NCBI RefSeq assembly: GCF_005049235.1
Contig: NZ_SUMD01000010.1
Span: 160,195 to 224,194, forward strand
Reading direction: 5' to 3'
Source of the DNA: Rhodococcus oryzae
GTDB taxonomy: Bacteria > Actinomycetota > Actinomycetes > Mycobacteriales > Mycobacteriaceae
DNA length: 64,000 nt
Positions 7,488-16,141 of this stretch are shown here, one piece after another. Each line of letters starts with the position of its first letter. Position 1 is the stretch's first letter. Below the pieces are notes generated by a model, which worked only from the letters and a program-made list of their open reading frames with translations, searched no databases and was not told where the DNA came from. The position numbers and the translations under genes were made by a program.

Positions 7488-9206
7488 GTGTCCGATCACG
7501 ACCCCGCCAGCACCCACCCGGCCATCGATCAGGCCCTGGCCGACCTCGTCGAGGGCGAGAAGGCCTGGGCGGGCCTGTCCCTTGGCCATCGGCGCCAACT
7601 GCTCGACCAGGTCCGCGACCTCACAGTGCAGCACGCGGCCGAATGGGTAGCGGCGGCTGTGCAGATCAAACGACTCGACCCCGACTCCCCCCTGGTCGGC
7701 GAGGAGTGGATCTCCGGGCCGTACTCGGTGGCCACCGCCGCGACGGTGCTGTCGGACAGCCTCGAGAAGCTGGAATCCGGCACCAGTCCGCTGACCGACG
7801 CCACATTCGGCACCGCCCCCGGCGGCCGCACCACCGTGCGGGCCCTGCCGATGAACGTCTTCGACAAGCTGCTGCTGAGCGGGTTCAGCGCCGACGTGTG
7901 GCTGCAGCCGGGCGTCGATCGTGCGACGGCACAGCGCGAGGCGGGCCTCGCCCAGCTCGATCCGACCCGGACACAGGGCGTCGGGGTGGTCCTGGGCGCG
8001 GGCAACATCACCTCGATCGCGCCGCTCGACACCCTGTACGAACTGTTCGCGCACAACCGCGTCGTCGCGCTCAAGCTCAACCCGATCATGGACCGGATGC
8101 TGACGGTCTTCACCAAGGTGCTCGAGCCGTTCATCTCGATCGGCGCGGTCCGGATCCTGACCGGTGGCGCCGACGTCGGCACCTACCTGACCCGACATCG
8201 GCTGGTCGACCACGTGCACATGACGGGCAGCGCGCTCACCCACGACGCGATCGTCTTCGGCACCGGCGAGGAGGGCGCGCGCCGCAAGGCGGCCGGCGAG
8301 CCGGTCCTCGACAAGGGCATGACCAGCGAGCTGGGCGGGGTGTCGCCGACCATCGTGCTGCCCGGCAACTGGAGCCGCGCCGACATCGAGTTCCAGGCCG
8401 AGCACATCGCGACGCAGCGCCTGCACAACGGCGGCTACAACTGCATCGCCTCGCAGGTGGTCGTGCTGTCCTCGCGGTGGCCGCAACGCGACGAGTTCGT
8501 CGCCGCGCTGCGTGCCGCCGTCGACCGCGCCCCCGCCCGCCCGGCCTACTACCCGGGCAGCGACGACCGGGTCGCCTCGGCCGAGCAGTCCTACCCGAAG
8601 GCCGAACGCCTGGGCCAGAAGGGCGGCCGGGTGCTGGTGTCGGGTCTGCAGCCCGACGAGTTCGCCCCGCTGCTACAGACCGAGTACTTCGGGCCGGTGC
8701 TCGGGGTGATCGAGCTGCCGCACGACGGAGAGCAGTTCGCCACCCGCGCGGCCGAGGTGGTCAACGAGCAGTTCGTCGGCACGCTCGGGGTCAACATCAT
8801 CGCCGAGCCCGGCACCATCGACTCGATGGGGACGCGTTTCGACACGCTGCTCGAGTCGCTGCGGTACGGGACGATCGCGATCAACGCATGGACCGGGGTC
8901 GGGTACCTCACCCCCGCGGCGACCTGGGGCGCGTTCCCCGGCCACACCCTCAGCGACGTGCAGAGCGGCATCGGCGTGGTGCACAACGCGCTGCTGATCG
9001 ACCGGCCCGAGCGCACCGTGGTGCGCGGGCCGTTCCGGCCCTCCCCGCGGTCGCTGATGCACCGCGAGTGGTCGATCTCGCCGAAGCCGCCGTGGTTCGT
9101 CACCAACCGGACCGCGGCAGGCACCGGGCGGCGACTGACCGAGTTCGCCGGCAAGCCGTCGTGGACGAAGCTGCCCGCGATCTTCGCCTCGGCGCTGCGC
9201 GGCTGA
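7488..9206 (+). CDS. Aldehyde dehydrogenase family protein (long form)
   Basis: A 572-residue NAD(P)-dependent aldehyde dehydrogenase-fold enzyme. Family landmarks are the general-base motif ELGGVSP (Glu281), the catalytic cysteine in GGYNCIASQ (Cys319) and nucleotide-binding segments VHMTGSAL (244-251) and LKLNPI. It is longer than the usual 480-500 residues, and the Cys context differs from the common GQxC, so it belongs to a divergent branch. It begins at a GTG and is followed, 66 bases on, by the GMC oxidoreductase. An alcohol-to-aldehyde-to-acid pathway is the natural reading; the substrate is unknown. Confidence 0.82.
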   Translation: MSDHDPASTHPAIDQALADLVEGEKAWAGLSLGHRRQLLDQVRDLTVQHAAEWVAAAVQIKRLDPDSPLVGEEWISGPYSVATAATVLSDSLEKLESGTSPLTDATFGTAPGGRTTVRALPMNVFDKLLLSGFSADVWLQPGVDRATAQREAGLAQLDPTRTQGVGVVLGAGNITSIAPLDTLYELFAHNRVVALKLNPIMDRMLTVFTKVLEPFISIGAVRILTGGADVGTYLTRHRLVDHVHMTGSALTHDAIVFGTGEEGARRKAAGEPVLDKGMTSELGGVSPTIVLPGNWSRADIEFQAEHIATQRLHNGGYNCIASQVVVLSSRWPQRDEFVAALRAAVDRAPARPAYYPGSDDRVASAEQSYPKAERLGQKGGRVLVSGLQPDEFAPLLQTEYFGPVLGVIELPHDGEQFATRAAEVVNEQFVGTLGVNIIAEPGTIDSMGTRFDTLLESLRYGTIAINAWTGVGYLTPAATWGAFPGHTLSDVQSGIGVVHNALLIDRPERTVVRGPFRPSPRSLMHREWSISPKPPWFVTNRTAAGTGRRLTEFAGKPSWTKLPAIFASALRG

Positions 9207-9272
9207 TACCGACGGTTCCGCACAGCGGCGAAAGCCGCCTCCCCCCAACACTTCTCGAGTGGAGATGAACGC

Positions 9273-10865
9273 ATGATCCAGGAATCGTCAGTCGCCGACT
9301 ACGTCATCGTCGGCGCGGGATCGTCCGGCGCCGCGCTGGCCGGCCGGCTCAGCTCCGACCCGCGCACCGAGGTCGTCCTCCTCGAGGCCGGTCCGCGGGA
9401 CAAGGACAAGTACATCCACATTCCCGCGGCCTTCTCCAAGCTGTTCCGCAGCGAGGTCGACTGGGACTACCTGACCGAGCCGCAGCCCGGGCTCGGCGGG
9501 CGCAGCATCTACTGGCCGCGGGGGAAGACGCTCGGCGGTTCCTCGTCGATGAACGCCATGATGTGGGTGCGCGGCTTCGCCGCCGACTACGACGAGTGGG
9601 CCGAACTCGCCGACGACTCCTGGTCCTTCGGCAAGGTGGTGGAGTACTTCCGCCGGATCGAGAACGTGGAGGACGCCGCCGCAAACGACGCCGGCACCAC
9701 CGGCCCGCTGAATGTGAGCCGGCAGCGCTCCCCCCGACCGCTGACCGGTGCCTACCTGGAGGCGGCGCGGGAGACGGGATTCCCGGTGGAGCGCGCGAAC
9801 ACCGCTCAGCCCGAGGGCTTCTCGCAGACGATGGTCACCCAGAAGCGCGGCGCCCGTTGGAGCACGGCCGACGCCTACCTCGCGCCCGCTCGCAAGCGCC
9901 CCAACCTGACGGTGCTCACCGAGGCCGCCGCGACCCGGGTGCTGTTCGAGGGATCGGCCGCCGTCGGCGTCGAGTACGTGCAGGGCGGCGTGCGCCGCAC
10001 GGTCCGCGCCCGCAAAGAGGTGGTGCTCGCCGGCGGCGCGATCAACACCCCACAACTGCTGATGCTGTCCGGGATCGGCGACGAGCAGCAGCTGCGCGGC
10101 CAGGGCATCGCCGTGCGGCATCACCTCCCGGAGGTGGGCCGCAACCTGTCCGATCACCTGCTGTCGATCCTCGGCTACCGCGTCGAATCGGATTCGCTCT
10201 TCGCCGCCGAGAAGCTCCCGGAGCTCGCCAACTACCTGGCCCGGCGCCGCGGAATGCTCACCTCGAATGTCGGCGAGGCGTACGGGTTTACCCGCAGCCG
10301 TGAGGGACTCGCGCTGCCCGACCTGGAGATGATCTTCGCGCCTGCCCCGTTCTTCGACGAGGGCCTGGTGCCCGGCACCGAGCACGCCGCGGTCCTCGGG
10401 ACGATCCTGCTCAAGCCGGAGAGCCGCGGCGAGATCACGCTGCGGTCGGCGGACCACGCGGACAAGCCGATCATCGATCCGCGCTACCTCAGCGACACCG
10501 GCGGCGTGGACCGCCGCGCGATGCTCGAGGGCCTGCGGGTGTGCGACTCGCTCGCCTCGGCGCCCGCGCTGAAGTCGAGGCTCGGCGAGATGGTCCGGCC
10601 CGCCCTGACCTCCCGCCCACCGCTGGAGGAGGTGCTGGAGATCGCCCTCGAGCGCAACTCCCACACCCTCTATCACCCCACCGGAACCTGCCGGATGGGC
10701 AGCGACGCGGCCAGCGTCGTCGATCCCCAGCTGCGGGTGCGTGGGGTGGATCGACTGCGCGTAGCGGACGCGTCGATCATGCCGACCATCATCCGTGGCC
10801 ACACCCACGCGCCGTGCGTGGTGATCGGGGAAAGGGCGGCCGACCTACTCCGGCAATCGAACTGA
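9273..10865 (+). CDS. GMC-family FAD-dependent alcohol/choline-type oxidoreductase
   Basis: A 530-residue glucose-methanol-choline oxidoreductase. The FAD-binding VIVGAGSSGAALAGRL is at 11-26, the GMC signature GKTLGGSSSMNAMMWVRG near 84-101, the second signature GAINTPQLLMLSGIG near 255-269. The C-terminal active-site region carries HTLYHPTGTCRMG and GHTHAPCVVIGE. The ATG has GGAG 8 bases upstream. It probably oxidises a primary alcohol to the aldehyde used by the upstream dehydrogenase. Whether the acceptor is oxygen or a quinone cannot be told. Confidence 0.88.
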   Translation: MIQESSVADYVIVGAGSSGAALAGRLSSDPRTEVVLLEAGPRDKDKYIHIPAAFSKLFRSEVDWDYLTEPQPGLGGRSIYWPRGKTLGGSSSMNAMMWVRGFAADYDEWAELADDSWSFGKVVEYFRRIENVEDAAANDAGTTGPLNVSRQRSPRPLTGAYLEAARETGFPVERANTAQPEGFSQTMVTQKRGARWSTADAYLAPARKRPNLTVLTEAAATRVLFEGSAAVGVEYVQGGVRRTVRARKEVVLAGGAINTPQLLMLSGIGDEQQLRGQGIAVRHHLPEVGRNLSDHLLSILGYRVESDSLFAAEKLPELANYLARRRGMLTSNVGEAYGFTRSREGLALPDLEMIFAPAPFFDEGLVPGTEHAAVLGTILLKPESRGEITLRSADHADKPIIDPRYLSDTGGVDRRAMLEGLRVCDSLASAPALKSRLGEMVRPALTSRPPLEEVLEIALERNSHTLYHPTGTCRMGSDAASVVDPQLRVRGVDRLRVADASIMPTIIRGHTHAPCVVIGERAADLLRQSN

Positions 10866-10869
10866 GCAG

Positions 10870-10896
10870 GCCGGGCGTCCATCTCGGGCGCCCGGC
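10870..10896. terminator. Hairpin between convergent GMC and acyl-CoA dehydrogenase genes
   Basis: GCCGGGCG (10870-10877) pairs with CGCCCGGC (10889-10896) over an 11-base loop, 5 bases after the GMC stop and just below the acyl-CoA dehydrogenase stop. No U-tract follows. It could end transcription from both sides. Confidence 0.5.
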
Positions 10897-10901
10897 AGCG
10901 G

Positions 10902-12050
10902 CTACAGCGACTTCGCGATGATCCCCTTCATCACCTCGTTCGCCCCGGCGTAGATCTTCTGGACGCGGGCGTCCTCGTACATCCGCGCGATCAAATACTC
11001 GCGCATGTAGCCGTAACCGCCGTACAGCTGGACGCACCGGTCGATCACCGCGCACTGCTGCTCGGTGAGCCAGTACTTGACCATCGCCGCCTCGGACGGG
11101 TCCAGCTCGCCGCGCAGGTGCGACTGGATGCAGTGGTCGAGGAACACCTCGCAGGTGCGTGCGATGGTCTGGCACTCGGCCAGCTCGAAGGCCGTGTTCT
11201 GGAACTCGAAGAGGCTGTGCCCGAACGCCTGCCGCGACTTCGTGTACGCGACCGTCTCCTGCACGGCCCGGTTCATCGCGCCCGACGCCTGCGCGCCGAT
11301 GATCAGCCGTTCCTGCACCAGCTGGGCCATCAGCTGGCCGAAGCCCTGCCCCTCGGCGTCGCCGAGCAGGTTCGACACCGGCACCCGCACGTCGGTGAAC
11401 GAGAGCTCGGAGGTGTCGGCGCCGTGCTGGCCCACCTTGTCCAGCACCCGCCCGACGACGAAGCCGGGGCAGTCGCGCAGGTCGACGATCAGCAGGGACA
11501 CGCCCTTGGCGCCCGCCTTCGGGTCGGTCTTGACGACGAGCACGATCATGTCGGCGGAGGCGCCGTTGGTGATGAACGTCTTCGAGCCGTTGACGATGTA
11601 GTCGTCGCCGTCACGGATGGCGGTGGTCTTGATGGCCTTGAGGTCCGAGCCGGCGCCGGGCTCGGTCATGCCGATGGCGGTGAGGATCTCGCCGGTCGCC
11701 ATTCCCGGCAGCCACGTCTTCTTCTGCTCCTCGGTGCCGTACTCGGCGATGTAGTGCGGGACGATGCCACTGTGCACGGAGATTCCGAGGGCGAGGTCGC
11801 CGGCGTAGCCCTGGGCCTCGAAGACGGCGAGGTCGTGCGCGAAGGTGCCGCCACCGCCGCCGTACTCCTCCGGGATGGAGCAGCACAGCAGCCCGAGCTC
11901 GCCTGCCTTGAGCCACACCTCGCGGTCGATGCGGTGCTGGGCGTCCCACTTCTCGTTGTGCGCCACCACCTCCCGCTCAAAGAATCCGGCCGCGAGCTCG
12001 GACAGCGCACGGACCTCGTCGTCGTGCCAGCTGGGGAGGTACTTCTTCAC
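10902..12050 (-). CDS. Acyl-CoA dehydrogenase
   Basis: A 382-residue flavoenzyme oxidising acyl-CoA to the 2-enoyl-CoA. The ordered landmarks are ITAIGMTEPGAGSDL (FAD/substrate loop, 120s-130s), FITNGASADMIVLV, QLYGGYGYMREY, and the C-terminal YAGANEVMKGII, where Glu takes the catalytic base position. The GTG start at 12050 gives MKKYLPSWHDDEVRALSELA, a normal N-terminus for this family. It is convergent with the GMC gene and divergent from the type VII-like genes at 12193. Chain-length specificity is not readable. Confidence 0.9.
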   Translation of the reverse strand: MKKYLPSWHDDEVRALSELAAGFFEREVVAHNEKWDAQHRIDREVWLKAGELGLLCCSIPEEYGGGGGTFAHDLAVFEAQGYAGDLALGISVHSGIVPHYIAEYGTEEQKKTWLPGMATGEILTAIGMTEPGAGSDLKAIKTTAIRDGDDYIVNGSKTFITNGASADMIVLVVKTDPKAGAKGVSLLIVDLRDCPGFVVGRVLDKVGQHGADTSELSFTDVRVPVSNLLGDAEGQGFGQLMAQLVQERLIIGAQASGAMNRAVQETVAYTKSRQAFGHSLFEFQNTAFELAECQTIARTCEVFLDHCIQSHLRGELDPSEAAMVKYWLTEQQCAVIDRCVQLYGGYGYMREYLIARMYEDARVQKIYAGANEVMKGIIAKSL

Positions 12051-12192
12051 GACGTCGACCGCCTTCTCGGGTGTCCGGACCTGGCCGCGTCTGTCGGCCG
12101 GTCACTACTTGGTGCCCATGCTAACGATGTGCACCCGCGTGTTACGGAACGCCCTGGACTACCATCGAACGGATCAGATCCGGGGGGTTCAG

Positions 12193-12858
12193 ATGGTCGA
12201 GCACACTACTTTCGGCGCGGACGTGCTGTTTGTCCCGACGCGTCCGCGCGACGCATCAGGTCGAGTCCAACTCGAGCTGCGCTCCTTGCCGGACGGCCGT
12301 CTGGCGCTACCGGTCTACACGTCGATCCCGAATCTCGTGCGCTGCTGCGGGCCGTTCCAGCATTGGAGCGCCCTTGGCACCAGTGGATTCGACAGCGTGA
12401 AGGCCACGACCGGATTCGACGTGGCACTCGTGGACGCCCGCATCCCGGACGGACATCGACAACGACCACCAGAGCCTGCTCAGTCAGACGATGAGGCGAT
12501 GCCCGACTCGTGGCTCGAGTCGGCGTCGGGCGACGGGCGACGGGGACCTGCGATGAGTCCACCGATGGAGGTCGGCGACCTCTCCCCCGCTGCTCGCTCG
12601 CTGGCGTTGGGTGCGAGCGGGCTTCAGGAATTGGCCGCGCAGGCGCCTCAGCTACCGAATGCCGGCGCATCCACAGCCTTTGTCGGTGATGTGTTGATGG
12701 CCTTGGCCGAGGCGATGTCGCAGGCCGCCGCGGTCGAGGCGAGCGCAGCCGACACAGTCGACGCCAACGCCTCGTCGTACGCCGAGTCGGACGCAAACGC
12801 CAGCCAGGTTATGGACAAGGTCGGGCACGCACTTCCCACCGAAGGTGGAGATCGCTGA
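12193..12858 (+). CDS. SAV_915/SseB-like domain fused to ESX-type helical domain
   Basis: A 221-residue frame beginning MVEHTTFGADVLFVPTRPRD, with GGGGGG just upstream. Residues 1-95 resemble the SAV_915/SseB-like family (LELRSLPDGRLALPVYTS, LVRCCGPFQHW, TGFDVALVDARIPDG), commonly seen beside type VII secretion genes. A Pro/Ser/Asp-rich linker follows. Residues 121-221 form an Ala-rich helical domain (MEVGDLSPAARSLALGASG onward) like a small ESX-type substrate. An internal ATG at 12553 with GGGGA upstream could start the second domain separately. The stop overlaps the next ATG (TGATG). Confidence 0.65.
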   Translation: MVEHTTFGADVLFVPTRPRDASGRVQLELRSLPDGRLALPVYTSIPNLVRCCGPFQHWSALGTSGFDSVKATTGFDVALVDARIPDGHRQRPPEPAQSDDEAMPDSWLESASGDGRRGPAMSPPMEVGDLSPAARSLALGASGLQELAAQAPQLPNAGASTAFVGDVLMALAEAMSQAAAVEASAADTVDANASSYAESDANASQVMDKVGHALPTEGGDR

Positions 12859-13994
12859 TGCCGATCTATGTCGCCGTTGATGCGGATCCGCAATCGTGCG
12901 CCGCCTGTGTCGATGCGTTGCACGCGATCGCGAACGGGACCGACGAGGAGGCGCGCACGTTCCTTGACGCACGCTCGTCCTCCGAGTCGAATTGGCGCGG
13001 CGACGGGGGCGAAGCCTTCCGGGATCGGATCACCGCATTGGAGCGGGTGACCGCGGACCTCGCGGATCGGGCACGCGACACGGCAAGGGCGCTGCAAAAA
13101 TTCATCGACGGCATCACCACGGCCAAGGAACGAATGGTGCAGGCAGCCGCCATCGCCCTCGAGGCCGGGCTGTATGCCGGACCCAACCCGTGCGATCCGG
13201 TGTGGATCGGTGATCCAAAACGAATGGTGACCGTAGGTCCCGTGAGCCCCGCGGACGAAGCGGCCTTCGCGAAACAGCAAGCCGCGTATACCGAGGCCCT
13301 CGCGATGGCGGGCGAAGGACGCGAGCTCGAGATGCAGGCACATGTACAACTGCGCGAAGCGATGCTGGAGAAACGCTCGGCATTCACGGCCTTCAAGGGC
13401 GAGTTCCTCGACGAAGCACCCTGGCTCGCAGCCGGAATCACGACCGGCTACGTGCAGGCAATGGTTGCCAAACAGGCTCCGTGGGACGACTTCGCCCGGA
13501 CGATGACCGCGCAATCGGAACGGTTTCGGACCATCGCGGCCGAACCGCTCCCGGAATCGTTGCGCCGATCCGCGATGAGCGCGGCGGAACGATTCGGCAT
13601 GGGTGCCGACGACGCGGTCAGGGCGGCCGCGGGTACCCCGTACAACCGGCTGCTGCCCGGCGGAGTGGACAAGCCGTATTGGCAGGCGATCGCGAAACCC
13701 ATCGTCGCTGAAGGAGGGACCACGACCCTGTCGAAGCTGGGATCGAAGATTCCGATTGTCGGCGGCCTCGTGACTGTCGTCCAAACCGGGCTGGAAGTGG
13801 CCGAAGCAGACGACAAGGGTGATGCTGCGCTCGCGGTCGGCAAGAACTTGGCCGGCTTCGCGGCAGGTTCGGTTGCGACCGAACTGATATTGGCCAGTGT
13901 CGCCGGCGGGCCAGCGACTGTCGCGGTCGTCGTGGGCGGTGTCTTCATCGGTTGGGGCGTCAGCGAGGCCATCGAATGGGCGGGCGGCGAATAA
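12858..13994 (+). CDS. WxG-containing type VII secretion substrate-like protein
   Basis: A 378-residue protein. The N-terminal helical hairpin contains the WxG turn in NWRGDGGEAF (residues 46-55), followed by a second helix (DLADRARDTARALQKFIDGI), the WXG100/ESX architecture. The centre is helical and acidic. From about 280 on there are Gly/Val/Ala-rich hydrophobic segments (IPIVGGLVTVVQTGLEVAEA, FAAGSVATELILASVAGG, TVAVVVGGVFIGWGVSEAIE) that could insert in membranes or form a metal-independent toxin domain. It is coupled to both neighbours. A toxin role with the following membrane protein as immunity partner is inference. Confidence 0.65.
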   Translation: MPIYVAVDADPQSCAACVDALHAIANGTDEEARTFLDARSSSESNWRGDGGEAFRDRITALERVTADLADRARDTARALQKFIDGITTAKERMVQAAAIALEAGLYAGPNPCDPVWIGDPKRMVTVGPVSPADEAAFAKQQAAYTEALAMAGEGRELEMQAHVQLREAMLEKRSAFTAFKGEFLDEAPWLAAGITTGYVQAMVAKQAPWDDFARTMTAQSERFRTIAAEPLPESLRRSAMSAAERFGMGADDAVRAAAGTPYNRLLPGGVDKPYWQAIAKPIVAEGGTTTLSKLGSKIPIVGGLVTVVQTGLEVAEADDKGDAALAVGKNLAGFAAGSVATELILASVAGGPATVAVVVGGVFIGWGVSEAIEWAGGE

Positions 13995-14662
13995 TGGGAC
14001 GTCACGATGGGCTGTCAGTGAACCCTCCAACTGGCCCCTCGCCGATTCCGGACACGCTCACCGGTTTGCCGAGGCCACCGCGAGCGCCGCGCGAATGGCG
14101 GGGTCACACACCGACACCCCACGGCCGCGGGCCAAAGAACCCGCCGCCCGGACCCCCTGGACTCAGACCGGCATTGGAGTGGAACCAGATGTCGAAGTCG
14201 GACACCTGGAAAGCGATCGGTGCGCTTCTGCTGGTGTTGGTTGCCTTCCTGGTACTCAAGCGTGGCCTCGACTGGCTGGGCTACTGGTGGGTTTGGGTTG
14301 TGTTCGCCGCGACCGTGCTCTGGGGGTTATGGACCTTTCGCCACGGCGACTGGCTGGCCGCAGGCTCGACCTGGGTGCAGCAGAACAAAAACTGGGTCAA
14401 CACCTACGAGCTCACCCAGATCCGATTCACCGTCAGCGGGCTGAACCGCGCTCTGATCCTGACCGATTCGTCCGGCCAGAACATTCACGGATTGGTCATC
14501 CGCAGCGTGCAATCCAATCAACCGATGTGGGACCTCGTCTACAACGGCATCCTCCATTCGGTCGCGTCAGGAAACTGCGACATTTCTGACAAGGCGCGCG
14601 CCGTCCTCAAGGTGCCGGCCGATTTGGGCAAGCCCCAGATCGAGAACCGTCCAGGACAGTAA
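13994..14662 (+). CDS. Proline-rich membrane protein coupled to WxG protein
   Basis: The ATG shares its A with the previous TAA. The first 70 of 222 residues are Pro/Gly/Arg-rich and cytoplasmic-looking. Two hydrophobic helices follow near 74-90 (IGALLLVLVAFLVL) and 96-113 (YWWVWVVFAATVLWGLW). The remaining 110 residues are soluble, ending after CDISDKARAVLKVPADL. An alternative start at 14189 (MSKSDTWK) would remove the Pro-rich part. The family is unknown; tight coupling suggests an immunity or export-partner role. Confidence 0.6.
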   Translation: MGRHDGLSVNPPTGPSPIPDTLTGLPRPPRAPREWRGHTPTPHGRGPKNPPPGPPGLRPALEWNQMSKSDTWKAIGALLLVLVAFLVLKRGLDWLGYWWVWVVFAATVLWGLWTFRHGDWLAAGSTWVQQNKNWVNTYELTQIRFTVSGLNRALILTDSSGQNIHGLVIRSVQSNQPMWDLVYNGILHSVASGNCDISDKARAVLKVPADLGKPQIENRPGQ

Positions 14663-14706
14663 GTACGCCCCTTCCCCGAAACTGCAACACGTTCTAGCAT
14701 GCAACG

Positions 14707-15492
14707 ATGAGCCTCCTCATCACCGACGACAAGCGCGTCCGGACGATCACCCTCAACCGGCCCGACGCGCTGAACGCGTTCGACGAGGCGCTCTACGACG
14801 CCACCGCCGAGGCGCTGCGCGCGGCCGCCGAGGACCCCGACGTCGCGGTGCTGCTGCTCACCGGCAGCGGGCGGGCCTTCAGCGCGGGCACGGACCTGCG
14901 CGAGATGCACGCCCGCACCACCGATCCCGATTTCCGGCCGGGCAAGCACGGATTCCCGGGGCTGCTCGACGCGCTGGTGGAGTTCCCCAAGCCGCTGATC
15001 TGCGCGGTCAACGGGATCGGGCTGGGCATCGGCGCGACGGTGCTCGGCTTCGCGGACCTGGCCTTCATGTCGACCACCGCCAAGCTCAAGTGCCCGTTCA
15101 CCGGCCTCGGCGTCGCACCCGAGGCCGCCTCGAGCTACCTGATGCCCCAGCTGGTCGGCAGGCAGAACGCGGCCTGGCTGCTGATGTCCTCGGAGTGGAT
15201 CGACGCCGCGCAGGCGAAGGAGATGGGACTGGTCTGGCGGGTCTGCGAGCCGGACGAGCTGATGGGCGAGGCCCGCAGGCACGCCGAAGTGCTTGCCGCC
15301 AAGCCGATCTCCAGCCTGATCGCGGTCAAGCGCACGATGACCGAGCCGCTGCGGGCCGAGATCGACGCCGCGCGCGAGCGGGAGAACGCCTGCTTCCGCG
15401 ACCTGATGGGCGGCCCCGCCAACATCGAGGCCCTCACCGCGTTCGCGGAGGGCCGCCAGCCGGACTTCACGGCCCTGCCCGCGGGCTGGTGA
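14707..15492 (+). CDS. Enoyl-CoA hydratase/isomerase family protein
   Basis: A 261-residue crotonase-fold enzyme. The oxyanion-hole loops are visible as GRAFSAGTDLREM (around 55-67) and NGIGLGIGATVLGFADLAFM (100s-120s). The segment GLGVAPEAASS carries the Glu at the catalytic position. This implies hydration or isomerisation of an unsaturated acyl-CoA. A TetR-type gene follows 57 bases downstream on the same strand, which suggests joint regulation. Confidence 0.88.
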   Translation: MSLLITDDKRVRTITLNRPDALNAFDEALYDATAEALRAAAEDPDVAVLLLTGSGRAFSAGTDLREMHARTTDPDFRPGKHGFPGLLDALVEFPKPLICAVNGIGLGIGATVLGFADLAFMSTTAKLKCPFTGLGVAPEAASSYLMPQLVGRQNAAWLLMSSEWIDAAQAKEMGLVWRVCEPDELMGEARRHAEVLAAKPISSLIAVKRTMTEPLRAEIDAARERENACFRDLMGGPANIEALTAFAEGRQPDFTALPAGW

Positions 15493-15532
15493 GCGGGCCG
15501 AGCCCGAGCCTTTGCCCGAGTCCCCCCGCTTC

Positions 15533-15556
15533 CAGTAGCGTCTGGACATGTGTCTA
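15533..15556 (+). promoter_or_regulatory. Imperfect palindrome over the start of the TetR-type gene
   Basis: CTGGACATGTGTCTAG is an imperfect palindrome (TGGACA/TGTCTA arms) overlapping the GTG start. TetR-type repressors often bind such sites to control themselves. No stronger evidence is available. Confidence 0.3.
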
Positions 15557-16131
15557 GCGAAGCCAAGTTCGAATCCACTCGCCGGCGCCTGACCGAACAG
15601 CAGGCCGAGACCGTCGACAAGCTGACCACGGCCGCGGTCGCGGTGCTGCGTGAGCAGGGATTCTCGGGCCTCACCGTGCGCATGGTGGCGGCGGAGGCGG
15701 GCGTCGCCGCGGCCACCGCGTACACCTACTTCTCGTCGAAGAGCCACCTCGTCGCGGAGGTGTTCTGGCGGCGCCTGAACGAGGTCCCGCGGGAGGTGCC
15801 CACCGACCTCGATCCGGTCGCCCGGGTCTGCCGGGTGCTGCGCGATGTCGCGCTGCTCGTCTCCGACGAGCCCGCCCTGGCCGCGGCGAGCACCACGGCG
15901 ATCCTGGGCAACGACCCCGACGTCGAGCACCTGCGCCTGCGGATCGGCATGGACATCCGGGGCCGGCTGATCGCCGCACTCGGCCCGGGGCACGCCCCGG
16001 AGGTGCTCGACGCGCTCGAGATCGCGTGGTCCGGCGCGCTGGTCCGGGCCGGCATGGGCTACGAGTCGTACGAGCAGATCGCCGACCGGCTCGAGACCAC
16101 CGCCAAGCTCATCATGGCGGGGCAGAAGTAG
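15550..16131 (+). CDS. TetR-family transcriptional regulator
   Basis: A 193-residue repressor-type protein. The N-terminal helix-turn-helix is clear: GFSGLTVRMVAAEAGVAAAT then AYTYFSSKSHLVAEVFW, matching the TetR pattern. The C-terminal domain is helical and ligand-binding type. It starts at GTG 15550 within an imperfect palindrome. The upstream enoyl-CoA hydratase makes an acyl-CoA-derived ligand plausible. It is convergent with the CocE-like gene 10 bases away. Confidence 0.85.
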   Translation: MSSEAKFESTRRRLTEQQAETVDKLTTAAVAVLREQGFSGLTVRMVAAEAGVAAATAYTYFSSKSHLVAEVFWRRLNEVPREVPTDLDPVARVCRVLRDVALLVSDEPALAAASTTAILGNDPDVEHLRLRIGMDIRGRLIAALGPGHAPEVLDALEIAWSGALVRAGMGYESYEQIADRLETTAKLIMAGQK

Positions 16132-16141
16132 CCCCGCGCCG

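Noticed and set aside
7328..9268. 646-residue plus-strand frame over the aldehyde dehydrogenase
   Set aside because: Arg/Pro/Gly-rich and without motifs; the overlapping frame has Glu and Cys active-site motifs.
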